Below, one piece after another: positions 54,359 through 63,964 of a DNA stretch of 64,000 nucleotides. The stretch is taken from the NCBI RefSeq assembly GCF_963678635.1, contig NC_087069.1, forward strand, positions 33,937,090 to 34,001,089, written 5' to 3'. Within the stretch, counting starts at the first letter, position 1. Each line of letters begins with the position of its first letter. Made by a program: the position numbers and the translations under genes. The DNA is from Symsagittifera roscoffensis. Taxonomy: Eukaryota; Xenacoelomorpha; Acoela; Convolutidae. The notes under the pieces were generated by a model that saw only the letters and a list, made by a program, of their open reading frames with translations, was not told the origin of the DNA and made no database searches.

Positions 54359-55519
54359 GTGGAGTCTGAAGCAGGATCGTTTGTAGAAGAAGACTGGAAC
54401 GACCCGGAGCAAAATGAGGTGCCGAAGTGGATGGAGCCAGATCGACCAATGCCATCGGGGACCAGGACTGGCAATCGTAAACGGACCAGCATGAGGTACA
54501 ACAGATACGGTGATGACTTCTTGATCGATAAGATACAGCCAGACAAATTGGGCGAGGAACTACTGAGTGCAGGCGAACTGGAAGCCGAAGAGGAATGGCA
54601 GGTCATTGACGATGTTGGACACTATCCGCAGGAAGACTACTCGACACCTGAATTGGAGACGGATCTCGAACAGAGTGAGATAGAGAGGAGGGAGAACACG
54701 AACTTGAGGATACTAGAGTGGATGCGCGATGTCAAAGACGAGAGCCACGAAGGACAAAGCATTCAACAAGTCGACGTGTCATCGGCAAATTATATGAAGA
54801 CAGAGGACCCTCTTTTCGGATGGACGGCAACAGACAGGCCACTGGACATTCCTCCGGACAATTCAGACCTGACAACATCGACGGGGAGGTCGATAAATAT
54901 TTTTGTCCGGGGAGTGGGGGTAGGCCTTACCCACACCGAAAATTTGATGATAAAGAAGCTCAAGGAAGTGAGAGAAACAAGCGAATTGGAACTGGAAGAA
55001 GAAGAGCCAGAGCCTACCATAGGTCGGAATTTCAAAACGAAGTTTGAAATACCCAATGAGTACTCGGAAAACATCATGATAACGGATAGCGACTTCATCC
55101 TGTCAAACAGGACTAGCGCGATCTGCGTCACGGCGGACATGCGTTTCAAATCAAGATTGGAAGCTGACTTCAAAAGAGAATACCAGAATGTGGAGTTTCT
55201 GTTCAGACAGAGACCAGGACTGGGAGGGATGGCAGCGCTTCCACCATCAGTAGCACAAGTCCCGGGCAAATATCTGTGCTTCCTAGTGACGAGGGTCAAT
55301 GACAGGAACACAATTGATCCCGAACACGTGATGTTGGCAATAACAAGACTACGAGACTTCATGATTGAAAGAGGAATAACGGAGGTCTCAATGCCGGTGT
55401 ATGACCCAAACAGGGGCAAACTGAGCTCAAGGGAATTGTACGCTATCCTACACGTAGTCTTCGTGGAAACTGAGATAATGGTGTATCTTCACAAGAAATA
55501 CTACTTGAGCATCGCCTGA
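54359..55519 (+). CDS. Element B Pol C-terminus: acidic linker and macrodomain-like fold
   Basis: 386 codons. The first half is an acidic linker. From about residue 175, blocks align closely with element A: FVRGVGVGLTHTENL, then about 235-384 a domain resembling a TARG1/OARD1-type macrodomain (beta-alpha-beta core: ITDSDFILSNRTSAICVTAD, FKREYQNVEFL, PGKYLCFLVTR, LAITRLRDFM, SMPVYDPNRG, IMVYLHKKYYLS). By eye the family's Gly-rich loop and catalytic Asp/Lys positions are not kept, with DPNRG in place of the usual GxGxD-type loop, so hydrolase activity is doubtful. Homology of the two copies is clear; assignment to macrodomains is by fold pattern. Confidence 0.65.
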   Translation: MESEAGSFVEEDWNDPEQNEVPKWMEPDRPMPSGTRTGNRKRTSMRYNRYGDDFLIDKIQPDKLGEELLSAGELEAEEEWQVIDDVGHYPQEDYSTPELETDLEQSEIERRENTNLRILEWMRDVKDESHEGQSIQQVDVSSANYMKTEDPLFGWTATDRPLDIPPDNSDLTTSTGRSINIFVRGVGVGLTHTENLMIKKLKEVRETSELELEEEEPEPTIGRNFKTKFEIPNEYSENIMITDSDFILSNRTSAICVTADMRFKSRLEADFKREYQNVEFLFRQRPGLGGMAALPPSVAQVPGKYLCFLVTRVNDRNTIDPEHVMLAITRLRDFMIERGITEVSMPVYDPNRGKLSSRELYAILHVVFVETEIMVYLHKKYYLSIA

Positions 55520-56031
55520 GTTGGGCACACGGGGGTCTCGAGTTGGGCGTGAGGGAGGAGTCTTGAGTTAGGTACTGGGGTGCGGCACAGGTAAAGGGAT
55601 CTTAAGACGCGATTGGCATTACATTGATTTTAGAAGGATTAACGGTGCTAAAACATAAAATGAATCTGCATGCTTTTAAGGAAATTCCAATTGAATTGTT
55701 TTTAGTGGAATGAAAACGATAAGATTTTAACCATACTGGTAAAAGGGGGGTTTCTAGGTTAGGAACATGACATATTAAGTCTTAATATGGTTTCTGTTTC
55801 CAGATCAAGTTTGATAAACAAAGTTGAAAATCCAACTATGCTCAAGCGAGAGACAGAAAGGGAAATTTTGATTGAACTTGCGATAATCGACACCTGCAGC
55901 AAGTATTTGCAAGGAGACATTTCTAGAGAATTCTTAAGTTGGTCAATTCTTGAGTCGGTAAGGTAATTCTTGAGTCGGTAAGGTAATTCTTGAGCTGATT
56001 AATACTCGAACACATCCCGAAGTCACAGAAA
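55520..56031 (+). other. Element B gap between Pol and ORF2, with 20-bp repeats
   Basis: No gene. GGTCAATTCTTGAGTCGGTA and two close copies lie in tandem (55941-56000) just ahead of the ORF2 ATG (56032). A G-rich stretch follows the Pol stop. The gap corresponds to 28866-29277 in element A, which carries a different microsatellite. Confidence 0.6.
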
Positions 56032-58509
56032 ATGGCAGACAGGTTCTGGAAATCCATGCCCGCGGCCCTGAAGAAGCCCACTCTCGATGAGCTGTACAGA
56101 CGCCTGAGGGACCTGGATTATACCCAGATAGACGAGAGAATGGCGGTAATGCTGAATGCCATCCTCCAGTTGGAAGAACAGGGTGAGTGCAGGGAGTCTG
56201 CGACGGAGGCTGTCTTGATGGTCGGCTACACCACCGAGGGAATATCAAATCAGGAACAGACCCGATGGTTGTCTCGGAATGTGGATGGAGGAGTAAGGGG
56301 CTTTGACTTGGCAAGGAATCCTGGCCTGAGTAACAATACCGAATATGGCGCAGGAGAATTCCCACTACCAACTAGGCCATCAGCAAGATCGACAGGCCAG
56401 AGCTCGAGTAAGGTGCCATCGATGACGCGAGCGCAACAGACGACTGAGGCATATCCGGATCTTGGTGTTCTAAAGAAAGAGCTCGAGAAGACGCAGAGGG
56501 AAAGGAACAAGGCGAACCTCGCCCTGGATCAGGCAAAGCTGGATCGGGAAAAGGATCAGCTGGAAAGGGACCAGGCGGTCATCGAACGAGATCAGACTCT
56601 GAGGTTGCTTGAGATGCTGCGGGCTGAACATCAGCAGGAACTAAGGGTGCGGGAGAATGCCGCGAATTGTGAGCAACTGAAGTCGGAGATGGAGAGGATA
56701 GAACAACGACAACGTGAACTTGATGCACAGAAGGGAGCCAGGCCAAAGGAGCGAGTGGTTACCAGCTCGAGGCCAGAGTCACGCATGGAAGTGGATGAAG
56801 CCCCCGGGGCAAGAGGACGGTTCAATCTTGACTGCGAGGCTCGAGAACACATGAGTGAAGGGTTGGAAGTCTGGATACCGAATGAAGCAACGTCCTCCTT
56901 GCGTAGCTTAGAAACGCAACCCATACGCCCGCTGATGGATGTGGTACTGCCGGGATATACCCCAACCTCGACCTCGAGCGGCAGTCAGGTGAGCGGCAGC
57001 TCATCGCGTCTGAAGGAGCTGAGCGAGAGATTGCGGCAGAGAAGTCGTGAAAATTCGGCAAGGGCGGAGCTTCCTCCAACGTGGAGGGAACAGCCGGTCA
57101 GGAGCGTCATGATCTCGAGTTATAAGAAGAATACCGAAAAGAGGTACCACAGGCACAATCGGCTGGATTGGAATGCGGAACAGAAGGCCAGGAGGGATTG
57201 CTTTCATGATGCAGCCTGGGTGGAATATCTTGCGCCACCCCGTGTGCCAGAAGGCGCGGTCCACCTGATTATAGGGGACAGCCTAGTGCGGGTGTTGACC
57301 CGGATCCAATCGCACTGGCAGACAGGAATCTTGAGTTTCGCTGGAGCTGCCACGCCACAGATATTGGCAACGCTTGAGATGCTAGGAATGACAAAAGTAT
57401 ACACGGTGACCCTGATGATCGGAACGAATGATGTATCAAAGGGAGAAGCGAGGAAAGTAACGAGGCTGCACGACAAGATGAGCTGCCTTCTTGAGGAACT
57501 GAGGATCCAGATGGATCCCATCCTGTTGATAGTATGTACTGTCCCTTATAACATGAAGTTCGATCAGCACGCCTTGGAAATGAACGAGAAGGTGCGGAAC
57601 CTAAACGGGGTGATCCGAGAAATCCACCGGAAGAGTGTGCTCCCCATCAGATTGTTGGACGTGGCGGAGCGCATGGAGCAAGCGGGATTCCCTGAAGACA
57701 CCTCCAGTGATGGAATCCACTTCGACAGACCGAGGGGAGTAGAGTGGCTGAATGACGTCTTTCAAGGACACATAAATGCGCTAGAGGCGGATCTGCTAGA
57801 GAAGGCCCAATTCACATTGGGGCCACCTCCGAACCCACCATTCCTTGCCTCGAGGGCCTTGTCTAGTCGTTTGGGACCGAGGGTCGACACTAGAGACAGC
57901 TCAAGGAGCAACCAGGCCAGATTGCCGAGTGCCACGCCAATGGAGTCTGAGGAGGTGACGTCATCAACGCCTCCAGGTTCGGCAATATCCTCAGTGGTAG
58001 TGGCAGAGAGCAAGCGGGTGGAGAGGCCTATGGAGACCGCTCGCTTGAGATATCTAGAGAACGTGAAAGGGCTGGACCTAGAAGGTTTGGAATGCAGGCG
58101 AGAATTGGCGGAGACTCTGGGTATTGAACGAGTGTCGCACGAAGACTTGAGCAGAAACCATTGCGTGGACTGGTTGAAGGCTCAAGAGACGCACTTCTCG
58201 AGAGCAAAACTGATGGAGACCGCGGACCTGACCGGAATTCCCACGAAAGCGATCATGGGACCCATCAACTATAGACCTCTCAAGCTGCTGGGGAGTCCTG
58301 GACTCATAGCAGAACCCCCCAAACAGCGAACGAGCATCGCCAGGATCAGATTGGCGACCCCGGCAGAATTGAGGGTGGTGGACAAGCTGCTGAATCCGGG
58401 GGAAATGGAATTGCCAGATGCCGCGTACGAAGGCTCGAAATTGGCGGAAGATCCCAGGTACGGGAAGCCCTGTGGGAGCACCCAGCTGGCCAAGACTTTG
58501 GCAGTTTAA
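56032..58509 (+). CDS. Element B ORF2: coiled-coil protein with SGNH/GDSL hydrolase domain
   Basis: 825 codons from ATG, one open frame. Residues 1-110 match element A ORF2. About 150-240 is a strong coiled coil rich in Glu, Arg and Gln. A SGNH hydrolase domain (about 405-590) has GDSLVRVL (Ser417), FAGAATPQ (Gly438), IGTNDVS (Asn466) and SSDGIHFD (Asp560, His563), a complete set of catalytic blocks with normal spacing. The remaining 230 residues are not recognised. GDSL esterase domains are known in ORF1 of CR1 LINEs and in some PLE-related giants, but I do not know of one in a Ty3/gypsy element. Possible substrates are lipids or glycans, unproven. Confidence 0.88.
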   Translation: MADRFWKSMPAALKKPTLDELYRRLRDLDYTQIDERMAVMLNAILQLEEQGECRESATEAVLMVGYTTEGISNQEQTRWLSRNVDGGVRGFDLARNPGLSNNTEYGAGEFPLPTRPSARSTGQSSSKVPSMTRAQQTTEAYPDLGVLKKELEKTQRERNKANLALDQAKLDREKDQLERDQAVIERDQTLRLLEMLRAEHQQELRVRENAANCEQLKSEMERIEQRQRELDAQKGARPKERVVTSSRPESRMEVDEAPGARGRFNLDCEAREHMSEGLEVWIPNEATSSLRSLETQPIRPLMDVVLPGYTPTSTSSGSQVSGSSSRLKELSERLRQRSRENSARAELPPTWREQPVRSVMISSYKKNTEKRYHRHNRLDWNAEQKARRDCFHDAAWVEYLAPPRVPEGAVHLIIGDSLVRVLTRIQSHWQTGILSFAGAATPQILATLEMLGMTKVYTVTLMIGTNDVSKGEARKVTRLHDKMSCLLEELRIQMDPILLIVCTVPYNMKFDQHALEMNEKVRNLNGVIREIHRKSVLPIRLLDVAERMEQAGFPEDTSSDGIHFDRPRGVEWLNDVFQGHINALEADLLEKAQFTLGPPPNPPFLASRALSSRLGPRVDTRDSSRSNQARLPSATPMESEEVTSSTPPGSAISSVVVAESKRVERPMETARLRYLENVKGLDLEGLECRRELAETLGIERVSHEDLSRNHCVDWLKAQETHFSRAKLMETADLTGIPTKAIMGPINYRPLKLLGSPGLIAEPPKQRTSIARIRLATPAELRVVDKLLNPGEMELPDAAYEGSKLAEDPRYGKPCGSTQLAKTLAV

Positions 58510-58663
58510 GATAGAGCAGATCCAGCTGCTGCAAGTCATTGTGGCGGGATCAGACTTCGAAGGAACGTCTCCTAAGCTGTTTTGGCCGGAGACTCTGATA
58601 TAATCTTTGCCAGGAGCCGAACTAAACCAGATGTTAACTCTAGTGGTGGCAATATAGTCGGAG
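58505..58663 (+). pseudogene. Broken N-terminus of ORF3 (second SGNH-like domain)
   Basis: In the ORF3 frame, just upstream of its ATG, the reading shows VIVAGSDFEG (SGNH block I form), then a Leu-Pro-Gly-Ala segment, interrupted by TAA at 58601 and TAG at 58655. It flows into FAGMNDHLH at the start of ORF3. The order GSD, G, GxND is that of the first half of an SGNH domain. The piece overlaps the end of ORF2 by a few bases in another frame. Confidence 0.6.
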
Positions 58664-61474
58664 ATGCCCTGTGAGCCTGAGTTGCTATTGTTTGCAGGAA
58701 TGAATGATCATCTGCACGCGGCAGGACTTCTTGAGCAGCTGAAGGGCAATGAACCAACACCGAGGAAGATATGGGAAGCCATTCAGACGTTGTTTGCGGC
58801 GATGAATGAGGTGCAAGAGAATGTTGTCTCGAGATTCGGCTCCAAAACGAAGGTGGTGTTCACTACATCCCCTGGATACGCGAACATGCCACCCGCCCTA
58901 CAATTCGTGTACGCGGTCTTGATCCTGATAGCAGAGGGAAACGAATGGCAAATTCTAATGGCAGCCCCCAATCGGGAATTGGAGCCATCGAACCTGAGGT
59001 TCCGCAAGTCAGAGTTGGCAGCGGCATGGGCGGACATATCTCATGCACTGAGGGGCTTTTATGGATTAGCCGACATCCTGATCGTATTGGACGAGGTGCT
59101 CTTGCTAGAGATATCGAACTTTGCCAGGCAACTCAAGTTCAGCCCAGTCATCGGGGACGATCATCCGGCGATAAACCAATTGACGGCCAGCTTGTGGTTT
59201 CGGAGCATGGAGGTGAAGATCACAGGTTCCACCGGCAAGTCTAGAGGTCCGAGCAACGAGAGAAAAAATGTGGCCGACACGGAGAAACAATTAGAGTCGA
59301 TGGCATATCGTCTGACGCAAGAGAATGGCTGGTGGCCATTTTTGACACCAAGGCTGGAGAACGCCACAAATAAGACGAGGGAGGAAGCACCACCCCTCGT
59401 GACACAAGTCTGGAGTTTTCTGGAGAAACAACTGGAGCTGGCCGAAGGAAGAGAGATGACGGTGGCTAGATTTGTCTCGGCAGCCAATGAAGTGACGATT
59501 GGAGGGTTCTGGAGAGAGCACGCAGAGGGTGAGCTGAGGACTAGAAGGGATCATGAGATTCTTAAGTTCTTGAGTCCTTGCTGGGGGAAAGAATTCATGG
59601 CGGAAATGTTCGGCACCAAAGCGACTATCTTTGGAGCCTTCGTGCAGGAGATACTGGGCATGCCCATCAGCTTGCTCTTGGCTTTATATCTGGTCTACCC
59701 CAGATACTTGTTCAACATGGGCCCAGCGTACATGTTTAGTCGAGGAGTGGAGACACTTCGGGTTGATGGGTATCTGGCACTAGTGCTCTTAACCCATGGG
59801 GAACTGGTGTCATTTCATCGATTGATGAAATATGGGGAGCCCCTGTCAATGGGGAAGGTACACTCGAGTATCGACACCTATTCCCACAAGTGTGCCGCGG
59901 GGTTGAAGACGCTGTTAGTGCAATACCTCATGATGCAGAATCGGCACATGACGGTTGAGGAGAAGAACCCGAAATCGAGAGAAGAGTGGAAGAAGATGAA
60001 TGGAGGTATGCCTCTGTTGACGGACCTGTGCCTGGCAATGAGGTCGGACTCGATGGGGATAATCCGGGGTCTAGAGGAGGTGGTAACCTGCATTTACGGT
60101 CCAGCAGTGACGTACGCATTTCCAGATCCCCTGGTGACAACGTATCGTTACTCTGTAACGCACTTGAGTCTTATCAGCGTACTGGATGGGACGGCGCTCA
60201 ATTGGTGTCGGCAGGAGGTGCTCAGGGCACAAATGAGCAATACGGTACTCTTTGGAAAAGTGAAAGATGCCGAGTTGATAGTGTACAACTTCAGGGGACA
60301 GCTGCAATGTAGAATGGGAGGCAAACGCGAGGGCCCCATCGAGATATATCCCAAGTTCTGGAACTTGAACCCACTGGCAGCAGACGGACGGGAGATCTTG
60401 AGGATTCCTGCTTGGAAGGACAGCTTTGCACTGGTTAAGAGGGAGCTGGAGGCCATAATGGAGAAAGAAATCCTAACAGCCACCATGCCTGAGTTCCCGA
60501 TAGTCAGGAGGATGACCTTAGGGATGAACAGTCCCTTAGTAGTTCCATCCATAATTGCGAGGATGACAACGGAGGAAATGCAGAAAGACTTCGCTGATGG
60601 CTGGGACCCCCTGTTTGTCGGCTATACGGCGGCGGTTTATTTCCACACTAGCGAGGCGAAGATAAATTCGTGGACGACGCAAGCAAAAAAGATGAGAGGC
60701 TCGCAGCCCCCCGGATATGAGGTGCGAAAGGTCTTGAGAGCTCTTGAGCAGGAGGGACTTGAGAACATGCTACCAATATGGGTTGATGGCAGGATGATCA
60801 TGATGGAGGGGCATGTTGCATTGGTGGACGACATGAAATTCGCGACACGAAAGTATAGGGCACCCTATGGCTTAGAACAGGTGGAAATGAGACAGGAGGG
60901 AAAAGAACTGGATGCAGCAGGTCAACTGTATGTGGCCCCGACGGAGTACAAGAGATTGGACCCGGCGACACCATCACCACTGTCAGTAGATACACCTGGA
61001 GACAAGAGCAGTGGACCCGTGGAAGACCGGTTCAAAAGAATTCTCGAGAGAAGAAGAGCTGAGTCAGAAGAAGAGAGTATGGATGAAACTCTCAGCGAAG
61101 CCAGCGAGGACATGGAAGTGGGGAATACGCCTGAACCAAGACCATCAGGGGAGGAGCTCACCACTCAAGAGCTGTTGAAAGACTTGAGTGGGGAGAATTG
61201 GGCAGATACTGCCACTCCACCTCTGACCCCGTCTCCCCGGAAGAATCTGGAATTGCCATTGGCGAGCGAGACCTCCAATATGGGGATGATACTCTTGAGT
61301 TCGGAGGAAAGGGAAAAGAATACATTCGAAGGAAATAAGGACATGTTCCTGGGGACTCTGGAGGACGACGCTTGGCAAAAGTTCTTGAAGGAATTCAATC
61401 AAGAAGTGGGCAGCGAGACGACGCTGGACAAATTCAAGGATGAACTGTGGGACACAGTCGTGAAGTTTGGATAA
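58664..61474 (+). CDS. Element B ORF3: large protein with SGNH-like start, function unknown
   Basis: 936 codons from ATG 58664, but the true start was probably upstream of two stops. It opens with LLLFAGMNDHLH, like block III of an SGNH hydrolase, and continues with VVFTTSPGYANM and a helical segment (about 60-160). No late DxxH block is evident, so a second domain may be incomplete. About 310-350 is hydrophobic (FVQEILGMPISLLLALYLVY), a possible membrane span, but there is no signal peptide. The last 140 residues are acidic and Ser/Pro-rich. It ends 9 bases before ORF4. No homologue lies in element A, which lacks it. Confidence 0.8.
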   Translation: MPCEPELLLFAGMNDHLHAAGLLEQLKGNEPTPRKIWEAIQTLFAAMNEVQENVVSRFGSKTKVVFTTSPGYANMPPALQFVYAVLILIAEGNEWQILMAAPNRELEPSNLRFRKSELAAAWADISHALRGFYGLADILIVLDEVLLLEISNFARQLKFSPVIGDDHPAINQLTASLWFRSMEVKITGSTGKSRGPSNERKNVADTEKQLESMAYRLTQENGWWPFLTPRLENATNKTREEAPPLVTQVWSFLEKQLELAEGREMTVARFVSAANEVTIGGFWREHAEGELRTRRDHEILKFLSPCWGKEFMAEMFGTKATIFGAFVQEILGMPISLLLALYLVYPRYLFNMGPAYMFSRGVETLRVDGYLALVLLTHGELVSFHRLMKYGEPLSMGKVHSSIDTYSHKCAAGLKTLLVQYLMMQNRHMTVEEKNPKSREEWKKMNGGMPLLTDLCLAMRSDSMGIIRGLEEVVTCIYGPAVTYAFPDPLVTTYRYSVTHLSLISVLDGTALNWCRQEVLRAQMSNTVLFGKVKDAELIVYNFRGQLQCRMGGKREGPIEIYPKFWNLNPLAADGREILRIPAWKDSFALVKRELEAIMEKEILTATMPEFPIVRRMTLGMNSPLVVPSIIARMTTEEMQKDFADGWDPLFVGYTAAVYFHTSEAKINSWTTQAKKMRGSQPPGYEVRKVLRALEQEGLENMLPIWVDGRMIMMEGHVALVDDMKFATRKYRAPYGLEQVEMRQEGKELDAAGQLYVAPTEYKRLDPATPSPLSVDTPGDKSSGPVEDRFKRILERRRAESEEESMDETLSEASEDMEVGNTPEPRPSGEELTTQELLKDLSGENWADTATPPLTPSPRKNLELPLASETSNMGMILLSSEEREKNTFEGNKDMFLGTLEDDAWQKFLKEFNQEVGSETTLDKFKDELWDTVVKFG

Positions 61475-61483
61475 CCGCTTCTG

Positions 61484-63964
61484 ATGGGGCTTCTGGATGA
61501 GAAGGCGAGAAAGGAGCTGCTGAACAAGCTGATAGAGCTGAGGAATTCACGATCAAAGACTAGAGAAGAAAAATGTGAAGACAGCTCTACTCTAAAACAA
61601 AAAACTGTAGATAAAATAGTTGATGATATAAAAGGGGATAAGGTTGGGACTAGTAATATGATTAAAAGTACTAATATCCTTAAGGCTCGAGCAGGGGGGA
61701 GGCAAGAGTTGGAAGAGTTGGAGGTAGACAGAGAGGTCGAATCAGTGATGATGACCACAACACCCTCAAGCAGAGATGTGAAGACTCGCAAGAGGAAGAG
61801 AGAAGTAGAGGGATTGAGTAGTCCTTCAGTGGATGCTGTCTCGGAAGAAAACTTGAGAGAGACGGCGCCCATGGTTTTGGCGCGATGCAAGACGGCGGCA
61901 TACAAGAGCAACACGGAGCTCAGAAGACCACTCGAAGTAGAGAGGGAAATAGAGGCTTCCACCAGTTCGACATCGGAGGAAGACTTCAAGCCCCAGAAGA
62001 TAAACGTGAAGAGAGGTTCAACGGACGGACAGACATGGGAAGTGAATGTCGGCAAGGAATGGGTCTCGAAGGGACACCAGGCCACGGGGAAGCAAGTGAC
62101 GAGTGATCCACTGGAGAGGAGCAAGACAAGGAACACCTCCCGGCCATGGTGGGTGGCCCTCGAGACATTAAAGGAAATGGAAGACTGCTTGAAGAAGTTG
62201 GACAGTGGAGTAGCTCGCAAACGACGCAATTGGGCCACCCAGCAAAAGGCTGAGGTTAACAAGATAGAATTGGCGAACCAGCTGAAGAGGTCCTGGCAGA
62301 ACTTTTTGAAGGATCATTTTGAAGAGGCAATGAGGACACCCTCATCAGCACCGCCATTGATGGCGAATCCCTTCGTTAGAACCGCAGAACAATTGATGTT
62401 CACCTGGAGTCTGGTGGGAATAGAGTTCGAGACACTGACCTCGTATGACAGGTTGAAGTTGGGAAGCAAGAAGCTAGAAGTGTATCAAGCACTGATGCAG
62501 CACGTGGCCAGGGATAATTCAGGCTTGAGCCTGGCTAGGAGGAAGGATGCCACATGTTTCTTGAGATGGATAATGTCAATGATGTCTGATAGCACCATCT
62601 TGGCGTGCTACCAAAGAGCAAGCGGAAGTAGAACCGTGGAAAAGAGAGTCTCAACGATCATATTAAACGTATATCAGAGTACTGGAATAGAAAAGGAAGA
62701 TGGTTCCAGACTATCCCTAGAGAACCACAGAAAGCTGGACGAGGTACGGAGGTTTTACAATAAGAAGTTCGAAGAAGAACATGATGTTCACCGTAACCTG
62801 GCCTCGCCAGAGCAGTACTCGAGACTCAGTGAGAAGGGGGAATACCAATACGTGTCGGGAGTGATGGGGATAGCCTACAACCCCTTCTTAGACTCAGAAA
62901 CTGGAGGCGCTCACAGGAACCACGAGGTAGCGGAGCTGCTGAAGTTTTGGACAGAAAAAATAGTGGAAATAGACGCGGTGGAGAAAGAGAGGCTGAGCCT
63001 GTGCCTGATTCTTGAGAAAACACCTGAGGTGGTGAGCATACCGCGCTCGAACAAGAGAGTTGAAGTGAACATGGGTGATGGCAATGGCTTGTTGATCACG
63101 AACTTGGGAGTGGTATGGAAGTTACAAAGACCCTCCTGGTGCCCACATCCCCACGCGAGTCTGATCGAGGAGACCACCGAGCGGGTGAGGTTAGCACCAA
63201 CGGAAGATGAAGATTTGGCAAAGTTGAGTGTGGTGCACAAACTGATCTTACCTCAGATGAAGGAGTCAGGCGAAAAGACGAACAATCTCGAGTCAGCAAA
63301 GAAGATGGAGCCGGGTAGCTGTCTGGATTCTACGTGTGGGAGTGGAGAGCACACCTGCGATGGACGGTCATGTGTCAGAATACTGTCCTTTCAAAAAGAA
63401 GACCTGGTCACTTGGTTTGAAGACATCACGGAAAGGGAGAAAAGTGAAGTGCAAATAGTAGCGGAGTGTTACGCGAGAACTACGGTGAACATAGCAACAG
63501 CTCTCGGATTCTTCTCGAGAATGTGTAGTCTGCAGTCACTGGAAAGACTAGAGTCTGAACACCATTTAGTGACGGCGTTGAGCGTGGAATCATGGCCGGG
63601 AGTGTTGCAGGTGACTCAAAAACATATCCGAAGCTGGAAGGTTGGTCTCGAGGCAGAAATGGGGTTTCCCATGAGCGAAGCTTATGGCCTGCCATTGAAC
63701 TCAAAATCCCTGATAGGGTCAATGATGGCCAATTTGTGCGGAAGCCACTACCCACTGCACATGGCGATGGTGGAAGCATCCAGCCAGAGAATATTGGTGG
63801 ACAAGGCCTTCTCAGTGCCCAAGTGCGTGAGGTTGGCTCGGATATCGCATCACTCGCACAAGTTGTTGAGAAAAATCAGAGGGACAGTACCAAAAGAATT
63901 GAGAGATGACTTGAGTGAAATCTGGGGAGTGAGAACACCAGCGATCACGAGAGACAAAACGTGA
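61484..63964 (+). CDS. Element B ORF4, conserved protein of unknown function, C-terminus cut
   Basis: 826 codons from ATG 61484, 9 bases after ORF3. The first 240 residues are charged and low in complexity. From about 285 it aligns with element A ORF4: YVSGVMGIAYNPFL, RPSWCPHPHA, PGSCL and a Cys/His-rich stretch (CGSGEHTCDGRSC), VTALSVE, PGVLQ and FSVPKCVRLARIS. In A the protein runs about 250 residues further. Here TGA at 63962 and unrelated residues before it (GVRTPAITRD) suggest a frameshift near 63920. Whether the rest follows in another frame cannot be seen, as the window ends 36 bases on. Confidence 0.8.
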   Translation: MGLLDEKARKELLNKLIELRNSRSKTREEKCEDSSTLKQKTVDKIVDDIKGDKVGTSNMIKSTNILKARAGGRQELEELEVDREVESVMMTTTPSSRDVKTRKRKREVEGLSSPSVDAVSEENLRETAPMVLARCKTAAYKSNTELRRPLEVEREIEASTSSTSEEDFKPQKINVKRGSTDGQTWEVNVGKEWVSKGHQATGKQVTSDPLERSKTRNTSRPWWVALETLKEMEDCLKKLDSGVARKRRNWATQQKAEVNKIELANQLKRSWQNFLKDHFEEAMRTPSSAPPLMANPFVRTAEQLMFTWSLVGIEFETLTSYDRLKLGSKKLEVYQALMQHVARDNSGLSLARRKDATCFLRWIMSMMSDSTILACYQRASGSRTVEKRVSTIILNVYQSTGIEKEDGSRLSLENHRKLDEVRRFYNKKFEEEHDVHRNLASPEQYSRLSEKGEYQYVSGVMGIAYNPFLDSETGGAHRNHEVAELLKFWTEKIVEIDAVEKERLSLCLILEKTPEVVSIPRSNKRVEVNMGDGNGLLITNLGVVWKLQRPSWCPHPHASLIEETTERVRLAPTEDEDLAKLSVVHKLILPQMKESGEKTNNLESAKKMEPGSCLDSTCGSGEHTCDGRSCVRILSFQKEDLVTWFEDITEREKSEVQIVAECYARTTVNIATALGFFSRMCSLQSLERLESEHHLVTALSVESWPGVLQVTQKHIRSWKVGLEAEMGFPMSEAYGLPLNSKSLIGSMMANLCGSHYPLHMAMVEASSQRILVDKAFSVPKCVRLARISHHSHKLLRKIRGTVPKELRDDLSEIWGVRTPAITRDKT

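Noticed and set aside
58664-61474. ORF3 as an envelope protein
   Set aside because: One hydrophobic stretch exists, but there is no signal peptide, no cleavage-site pattern and no C-terminal anchor, and the start resembles an SGNH block.
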